NCBI GenBank assembly: GCA_017305715.1 | Contig: JAFKKG010000014.1 | Span: forward strand, 1 to 64,000 | DNA: 64,000 bases | From: Hyphomicrobiales bacterium | GTDB taxonomy: Bacteria > Pseudomonadota > Alphaproteobacteria > Rhizobiales > Xanthobacteraceae | Reading direction: 5' to 3' | In this document: positions 59,377 through 64,000 of the stretch, piece after piece | How positions within the stretch are numbered: the stretch's first letter is position 1 | Layout: the number at the start of each line of letters is the position of its first letter | Made by a program: the position numbers and the translations under genes | Notes under the pieces: model-generated | The model's input: the letters and a program-made list of their open reading frames with translations, nothing else | The model's database searches: none | Told to the model about the DNA's origin: nothing

Positions 59377-59998
59377 GGCAGATCTCCGCCAGTTTGACGA
59401 AGGCGCGGGCGCGGTGCGACAGGCCGAGCCCAAGCGGCGGCAGCCCGTGCTTTTCGATGCTGGCCATCTCGCCGAAAGTGCGGCCATGGCCATCCGGCAG
59501 GAACGATGGGTCGTAACCAAAACCCTCGGTGCCGCGCGGCGGCCACACCAGAGTTCCATCGACACGCGCCTCGACCTCTTCGAGGTGGCCGTCGGGCCAG
59601 GCAACGCACAGGGCCGAGACGAAATGCGCCTTGCGCTTGTCCGGCGTCTTGGCGCCGCGTTCCTGCAGCAGGCGCTCGACCCGCGTCATCGCCGCCATGA
59701 AATCCTTCGCCTCGCCGGCCCAGCGCGCGGAATAGATGCCGGGCGCGCCATCGAGCGCATCGACCACGAGGCCGGAATCGTCGGCAAAGGACGGAAGCTG
59801 CGTTGCTTTCGCGGCGGCGATGGCCTTGATCGCGGCATTGGCCCGAAACGTGTCGCCGGTCTCCTCGGGCTCGTCGAGCCCGAGTTCGCCCGCGGAAACC
59901 GCCTCGACGCCATGGGGCGCCAGCAACTCGCGCATCTCGGCAAGCTTGCCGGGATTGTGGGTCGCGATCACGAGGCGTCCGGTGATTCGGCGGTGCAT
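59369..59998 (-). CDS. rdgB: XTP/dITP diphosphatase RdgB
   Basis: A 209-residue Ham1-family enzyme that removes non-canonical purine nucleotides. Motifs are [18 protein letters not shown] near the N-terminus, [26 protein letters not shown] (in part) and the C-terminal [10 protein letters not shown]. The ATG at 59998 is used; TTG 60004 is two codons earlier. It follows rph by 11 bp in an rph-rdgB-hemW operon. Confidence 0.95.
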   Translation of the reverse strand: MHRRITGRLVIATHNPGKLAEMRELLAPHGVEAVSAGELGLDEPEETGDTFRANAAIKAIAAAKATQLPSFADDSGLVVDALDGAPGIYSARWAGEAKDFMAAMTRVERLLQERGAKTPDKRKAHFVSALCVAWPDGHLEEVEARVDGTLVWPPRGTEGFGYDPSFLPDGHGRTFGEMASIEKHGLPPLGLGLSHRARAFVKLAEICLG

Positions 59999-60009
59999 GA
60001 TCAATCAGA

Positions 60010-60723
60010 CTACGCGACGGCCATTTTTTGCAAGTCCACCAGACGCGCGACACCTTTGCGCGCCAGCGCCATCAGCGCCAGGAACTCGTCCTGCGAGAAC
60101 GGCGTCTTTTCGGCGGTGCCCTGCACCTCGATGATCCGGCCGTCGCCGGTCATGACGAAATTGGCGTCGGTATCGGCCTCCGAATCCTCGGCGTAATCGA
60201 GGTCGAGCACCGGCGTGCCCTTGTAAATGCCGCAGGAGATCGCCGCGACATTGTCGCGCAACACGTTGGCTTTCAGCATGTTGCGGGTCTTCATCCAGGA
60301 GATGCAGTCGGCCAGCGCGACCCAGGCGCCGGTGATCGAGGCGGTGCGGGTGCCGCCGTCGGCCTGGATCACGTCGCAATCGACCGTGATCTGCCGTTCG
60401 CCGAGCGCTTCGAGGTCGATGGCGGCGCGCAGGGAACGCCCGATCAGGCGCTGGATCTCGACGGTGCGGCCGCCCTGCTTGCCGGCGGCGGCCTCGCGGC
60501 GGGTGCGTTCCAGGGTGGCGCGCGGCAACATGCCGTATTCGGCGGTGACCCAGCCACGGCCCTGGCCCTTGAGCCAGGGCGGCAGCCGCTCTTCCAGCGT
60601 GGCCGTGACCAGCACGTGGGTGTCGCCGAACTTCACCATGCAGGAACCTTCGGCGTATTTGACGACGCCGCGTTCCAGCGACACGGGGCGCAGTTCATCG
60701 GGCGCACGGCGGCTTGGCCGCAT
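60010..60723 (-). CDS. rph: Ribonuclease PH
   Basis: A 237-residue phosphorolytic 3'-5' exoribonuclease that trims tRNA 3' ends. It starts [19 protein letters not shown] and contains [33 protein letters not shown] and [19 protein letters not shown] (in part). Full length, with no C-terminal truncation as in E. coli K-12. It usually diverges from hrcA; here a HEPN/MNT pair lies between. Confidence 0.96.
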   Translation of the reverse strand: MRPSRRAPDELRPVSLERGVVKYAEGSCMVKFGDTHVLVTATLEERLPPWLKGQGRGWVTAEYGMLPRATLERTRREAAAGKQGGRTVEIQRLIGRSLRAAIDLEALGERQITVDCDVIQADGGTRTASITGAWVALADCISWMKTRNMLKANVLRDNVAAISCGIYKGTPVLDLDYAEDSEADTDANFVMTGDGRIIEVQGTAEKTPFSQDEFLALMALARKGVARLVDLQKMAVA

Positions 60724-60754
60724 GGGGAATCCTCCGAAAAATAGCTAGATTTGA

Positions 60755-60799
60755 GCATGATCCATTCGGAAAACCGGTACCCACTTTTCCGGATCATGC
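60755..60799. repeat. GCATGATCC palindromic repeat
   Basis: GCATGATCC...GGATCATGC arms with internal GGAAAA/TTTTCC. It resembles a common rhizobial extragenic palindrome and lies 32 bp upstream of rph, on the border of the HEPN/MNT insertion. Confidence 0.65.
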
Positions 60800-60942
60800 C
60801 CCAAAAACGGTTCGCGGTGCTTGTAGGAGGGGGAACGCGCAGCGGCAAGGGCCTTATTCCAACCGAAACGGCCTGATTGCCCGGCCGCGCGGGCCAGGCC
60901 GGGAATGCTGCGATACCCGGCCGGCCGTGTTATATTGGTTTT

Positions 60943-61236
60943 ATGAAACGTGACGAAGCCATACGCCGCCTCAACGAGCGCGCCCAAGACCTCAAGCGGC
61001 TTGGCGTCGAACATCTCTATATGTTCGGCTCGACCGCGCGTGACGAAGCAGGCGAGGATTCAGACATCGATCTGTTCTTCGACTATCAGAGGGGCAAACT
61101 GGGGCTCTTCGATCTAATGGATGTGAAGGAAGCCGCTGCCCAAATCCTTGGTCGCCCAACCGACATTATGACGCGTGATAGTTTGCACAAGACTCTCCGG
61201 CAACGGATAGAGGCGTCGGCATTGCGAGTCTTCTAG
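60943..61236 (+). CDS. MNT-type nucleotidyltransferase (type VII antitoxin, MntA-like)
   Basis: A 97-residue minimal nucleotidyltransferase. The signature GS-x10-DxD is exact (GSTARDEAGEDSDID, Gly29 to Asp43). In HEPN/MNT systems such proteins AMPylate and silence the HEPN toxin. The ATG at 60943 is used. Its TAG stop overlaps the next gene's GTG (TAGTG). Confidence 0.85.
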   Translation: MKRDEAIRRLNERAQDLKRLGVEHLYMFGSTARDEAGEDSDIDLFFDYQRGKLGLFDLMDVKEAAAQILGRPTDIMTRDSLHKTLRQRIEASALRVF

Positions 61237-61592
61237 TGACCGCACGCTCCCCCATCCCGTGGCTCAGTGACATCGTCGAGGCGATCGAGCGTGTCCGCGG
61301 GGTATTGGGTGATTCATCGCTTGAGGCCTTTGAGGCCGATTGGCAAAAGCAGTGGTTGGTCGAGAGGGGCGTCGAAATCGTCTCCGAAGCAAGCCGCCAT
61401 CTCGCGGACGAACTAAAGGCTCGCAATCCCGACATTCCCTGGAAGAAAGTGGCAGGGATCGGGAACATCCTGCGACACGACTACGGCAAGGTAGCCGCCC
61501 CTATCATGTGGAAGCTGGTAAGGGAGGAGCTGCCACCGCTTGAGCAAGCCTGTCGCGACGAACTGACCGCCGCGACGGGAACCCACGAATAG
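61236..61592 (+). CDS. HEPN-domain (DUF86, HepT-like) protein
   Basis: A 118-residue all-helical HEPN protein, the presumed RNase toxin of the pair. The expected RX4-6H active site is altered: the region reads GIGNILRHDY (74-83), with Gly76 where the catalytic Arg of a typical GMRNxLxHxY motif sits, while His81 and Tyr83 are kept. Thus it may be inactive, or belong to a variant subgroup using Arg80. It is coupled to MntA. Confidence 0.82.
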   Translation: MTARSPIPWLSDIVEAIERVRGVLGDSSLEAFEADWQKQWLVERGVEIVSEASRHLADELKARNPDIPWKKVAGIGNILRHDYGKVAAPIMWKLVREELPPLEQACRDELTAATGTHE

Positions 61593-61668
61593 CTTGTCTG
61601 CACCAAGGACTGGCTTGTCATGGAGCCTCCGGATGGACAGATTAGCGTCAGTTGTCAGGGAGTAATTG

Positions 61669-62757
61669 GTGGCACACCACGATCCGATTGGCCTGATCGC
61701 GCCGAATGCCGGGCTGGCTCAGCTCAATGAGCGTTCGCGCGACATTTTTCGTCAAATCGTCGAGAGTTACCTTGCCACCGGCGAGCCGGTCGGCTCGCGC
61801 AATATCTCACGCCTGATCGCGATGCCGCTCTCGCCGGCCTCGGTCCGCAACGTGATGTCGGACCTCGAAGCGCTCGGCCTGATCTACGCGCCGCACACCT
61901 CCGCCGGACGGCTGCCGACGGAACTCGGCTTGCGCTTCTTCGTCGACGCCTTGATGCAGGTCGGCGACCTCACCGAAGACGAACGGCAATCGATCCAGAC
62001 TCAGCTGGCCTCCGTTGGCCGCGCGCAATCGGTCGAGGCCGCGCTCGGCGAAGCCCTGACGCGGCTGTCCGGCCTGACCCGTGCCGCCGCCGTGGTGCTG
62101 ACCGCCAAATCCAATTCGCGGCTCAAGCACATCGAATTCGTGCGGCTGGAGCCGGAACGCGCGCTGGTGGTGCTGGTCTCGGAGGACGGCCAGGTCGAGA
62201 ACCGCGTACTGGCGCTGCCGCCCGGCGTTCCCTCATCGGCGCTGACGGAGGCGACGAATTTCCTCAATTCCCGCATTCGCGGCCGCACGCTGGCGGAATC
62301 GCGGCTCGAACTCGAAACCGCGCTGGCGCAAAGCCGCGCCGAACTCGATCAGTTGACCCAGAAGATCATCGCGGCCGGCATCGCCAGCTGGTCCGGCGGT
62401 GAAAGCGATGACCGGCAATTGATCGTGCGCGGCCACGCCAATCTGCTCGAGGACCTGCATGCGCTGGAAGATCTCGAACGCGTCAAATCGCTGTTCGACG
62501 ATCTCGAGACCAAACGCGGCGTCATCGATCTGCTCGGCCGCGCCGAGCGCGCCGAAGGCGTGCGCATTTTCATCGGATCGGAGAACAAGCTGTTCTCGCT
62601 GTCGGGTTCCTCCACCATCATCGCGCCCTATAGCGACGCCGCCGGCCGCATCGTCGGCGTTCTCGGCGTGATCGGACCGACCCGGCTGAACTATGCGAGG
62701 GTGATCCCGACCGTGGATTACGCCGCGCGGATCGTCAGCCGCATGCTGGGTGGTTAA
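61669..62757 (+). CDS. hrcA: Heat-inducible transcription repressor HrcA
   Basis: A 362-residue repressor. The N-terminal winged helix (about 15-95) contains [21 protein letters not shown] and [18 protein letters not shown] (in part), and the rest is the HrcA inducible domain. It binds CIRCE elements upstream of chaperone genes; no CIRCE is seen in this window. The GTG at 61669 follows AGGGAG. grpE lies 170 bp downstream. Confidence 0.95.
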   Translation: MAHHDPIGLIAPNAGLAQLNERSRDIFRQIVESYLATGEPVGSRNISRLIAMPLSPASVRNVMSDLEALGLIYAPHTSAGRLPTELGLRFFVDALMQVGDLTEDERQSIQTQLASVGRAQSVEAALGEALTRLSGLTRAAAVVLTAKSNSRLKHIEFVRLEPERALVVLVSEDGQVENRVLALPPGVPSSALTEATNFLNSRIRGRTLAESRLELETALAQSRAELDQLTQKIIAAGIASWSGGESDDRQLIVRGHANLLEDLHALEDLERVKSLFDDLETKRGVIDLLGRAERAEGVRIFIGSENKLFSLSGSSTIIAPYSDAAGRIVGVLGVIGPTRLNYARVIPTVDYAARIVSRMLGG

Positions 62758-62790
62758 TCCCGCCCGAAAAGGGGAGGCTTGGTTGTTCGG

Positions 62791-62837
62791 ACGCGCTTTC
62801 TTGACGCGAACCGGCGGCCACTTCGCCTGAAAACGCC
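62791..62837. repeat. GTTTTC/GAAAACGC family repeat, reverse orientation
   Basis: CGCGCTTTCTTGACGCGAAC and CTTCGCCTGAAAACGCC match the reverse of the 27221 family. It lies between hrcA and the grpE promoter region. Confidence 0.6.
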
Positions 62838-62845
62838 ATGGAACG

Positions 62846-62874
62846 CTTGATTTTCGCCCGCTAAAGCACGATAT
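62846..62874 (+). promoter_or_regulatory. Candidate RpoH-type heat-shock promoter of grpE
   Basis: CTTGAT (62846-62851), a 17-bp spacer and CGATAT (62869-62874) resemble alphaproteobacterial sigma-32 promoters (CTTGAA-N17-CxATxT). It is 54 bp before the grpE start. The match is imperfect and untested. Confidence 0.35.
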
Positions 62875-62927
62875 CCCGGGCAGCAAATCCCCATTTAACC
62901 AGACCGTTCTTTTGAGAAGGCAGACTT

Positions 62928-63524
62928 ATGACCGATCCCAACCGGCCGAACGATGACGCGGCGGCGCCGAGCGAGCCCGTGGTCTCGAAGCCCTACATCA
63001 TGCCCGACGATCCCGAAGAGGGATCGGTGGAGGCGCTGACAAAGGAAGCGGCTGAGTCGCGTGACAAGATGCTGCGCACGCTGGCGGAGATGGAAAATCT
63101 GCGCAAGCGCACCGCCAGGGAAGTGGCCGATGCCCGCGCCTACGGCATCACCGGCTTTGCGCGCGACATTCTCGACATCGCCGACAATCTGCAGCGCGCG
63201 CTCGATGCGGTTCCGGCCGAATTGAAGGCGTCAGCCGATCCGGCGCTGAAGGCGTTCATCGAAGGCGTCGAGCTGACCGAGCGGTCGCTGCTCAACACGC
63301 TGGAGAAGAACGGCGTCAAGAAATTCGATCCCCAGGGCGAGAAGTTCAATCCGAACTTCCAGCAGGCGATGTACGAAGTCCCCGACGCGTCGGTGCCGGC
63401 GGGCACCGTGGTCCAGGTGGTGCAGGCCGGCTTCATGATCGGCGAGCGCGTGCTGCGTCCGGCGCTGGTCGGCGTCTCCAAGGGCGGCGCCAAGGCCGCG
63501 CCTGTCACCGACGTCACGAGCTGA
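62928..63524 (+). CDS. grpE: Nucleotide-exchange factor GrpE
   Basis: A 198-residue DnaK cofactor. A disordered acidic N-terminus precedes the long coiled coil ([19 protein letters not shown]) and the beta-wing domain with the family motif near [18 protein letters not shown] and [21 protein letters not shown] (in part). It promotes ADP release from DnaK. It follows hrcA; dnaK and dnaJ are not in the window. Confidence 0.96.
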   Translation: MTDPNRPNDDAAAPSEPVVSKPYIMPDDPEEGSVEALTKEAAESRDKMLRTLAEMENLRKRTAREVADARAYGITGFARDILDIADNLQRALDAVPAELKASADPALKAFIEGVELTERSLLNTLEKNGVKKFDPQGEKFNPNFQQAMYEVPDASVPAGTVVQVVQAGFMIGERVLRPALVGVSKGGAKAAPVTDVTS

Positions 63525-63829
63525 GCTGAACGCGGCGCAGCGTAACCGACCCTCACGGTGAGGAGGCGCGTCAGCGCCGTCTCGAACCACGCTTTGCCCT
63601 TCGGGCTACGCGTGGCGCAGCCACTCACCAAAGAGGGCAAAGCGTGCCCGGCGAAGTCCAACGGGCGAAGAAGGGCTCTCAGGATGGGGAGCCTACAATT
63701 CTATTCCGCGCTATTTATACCTCATCCTGAGCAGCGGCCTCTTGGCCGCGTCTCGAAGGATGCAGGCCCCAGTCGGGCCACATGGTTCGAGACGGCGCAA
63801 GGGCGCCTCCTCACCATGAGGGTCAGGAG
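63525..63829. repeat. Gene-free region with a long inverted repeat
   Basis: The arm 63549-63590 (ACCCTCACGGTGAGGAGGCG...) is inverted at 63783-63823 (...CGCCTCCTCACCATGAGGGT), with further repeat sequence (CCTCATCCTGAGCAG and CGTCTCGAAGGATG) between. It is typical Bradyrhizobium intergenic repeat material. Open frames here follow the repeat and are not credited. Confidence 0.7.
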
Positions 63830-64000
63830 CTACGCATCCATCGGCTTCTCATGCGCCTTCGGCCAGTAGGTGCCAAAGCTCCAGAGATTGCCTTCCGGGT
63901 CCCGGCAGGCAAAATCGCGGCTGCCGTAATCGGTGTTGTGCAGTTCCATTTCGATCTTTGCGCCTGAAGCCTTGACCGTGACGTACAACGCGTCGGGATT
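63830..64000 (-). CDS. VOC (glyoxalase/bleomycin-resistance fold) protein, C-terminal part
   Basis: The last 56 codons of a minus-strand gene whose start lies beyond the window. The end reads YGSRDFACRDPEGNLWSFGTYWP, the typical final strand of vicinal-oxygen-chelate proteins, with the metal-site-like Glu earlier (KIEMELHN). The function is unknown; glyoxalase or resistance activity cannot be told from this fragment. Confidence 0.75.
   Translation of the reverse strand, partial: NPDALYVTVKASGAKIEMELHNTDYGSRDFACRDPEGNLWSFGTYWPKAHEKPMDA

Noticed and set aside
61593-61668. Possible CIRCE element upstream of hrcA
   Set aside because: No TTAGCACTC-N9-GAGTGCTAA or close variant is present.
63558-63869. 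103-codon frame after grpE
   Set aside because: It follows the long inverted repeat and overlaps the end of the VOC gene on the other strand.

Overview
The window is a high-GC, gene-dense chromosomal segment from an alphaproteobacterium, most likely a Bradyrhizobium or a close relative in the Nitrobacteraceae. The evidence is the gene order (ftsK-lolA-xthA, leuS-lptE-holA, mnmE-mnmG-rsmG-parA-parB-rho, ppsR-maf-coaE-dnaQ-secB, hslV..hslU next to hisBHAFE-coaA, rph-hrcA-grpE), the protein sequences themselves, and many short palindromic intergenic repeats of the type common in that group. No tRNA, rRNA, CRISPR array, prophage or insertion sequence was recognised.

Layout. 0.4-5.9 kb: dapC-like aminotransferase, ftsK, lolA and xthA, behind a perfect CtrA-type box. 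6-12.5 kb: signalling genes (cNMP-binding protein, OmpR-type regulator, two diguanylate cyclases), an L,D-transpeptidase, a hydratase-like enzyme and the YggS PLP protein. 12.7-17.4 kb: leuS, lptE, holA and a small coupled gene. 17.5-25.9 kb: a leftward block parB, parA, rsmG, mnmG, mnmE, rho, hemJ, with four parS palindromes and an iteron-like array between mnmE and rho. 25.93-26.38 kb: an AT-rich intergenic region with clustered GANTC sites between divergent hemJ and ppsR, the best oriC candidate. 26.4-33.6 kb: a rightward block ppsR, maf, coaE, dnaQ, then secB (leftward), a Tim44-like gene, mltA and smr. 33.6-37.9 kb: a membrane protein and hslU, DUF2585, an AAC(6')-like acetyltransferase and hslV. 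38.1-42.8 kb: hisB, DUF2628, hisH, hisA, hisF, hisE and coaA. 42.8-51 kb: hybrid kinase, repeats, yifB, a frameshifted hicB, an RTX protein, a double-glycine peptide with a small membrane protein, and a coiled-coil gene behind a second CtrA box. 51-64 kb: metallo-hydrolase, gshB, yraN, rsmI, PBP activator, an uncharacterised PLP/HExxH gene pair, hemW, rdgB, rph, a HEPN/MNT pair, hrcA, grpE and the end of a VOC protein.

Most of the window is core chromosome maintenance: origin and ParABS segregation, FtsK translocation, tRNA modification, proteostasis (hslUV, hrcA, grpE, secB), envelope assembly (lolA, lptE, mltA, PBP activator) and histidine synthesis. The accessory interest lies in four places: the origin/parS neighbourhood, two bacteriocin-like leader peptides (one flanked by a duplicated 3' end of dnaQ), a HEPN/MNT module between rph and hrcA, and the translationally coupled HExxH-protein/PLP-enzyme pair. 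All calls come from reading the sequence; no database search or alignment was run.
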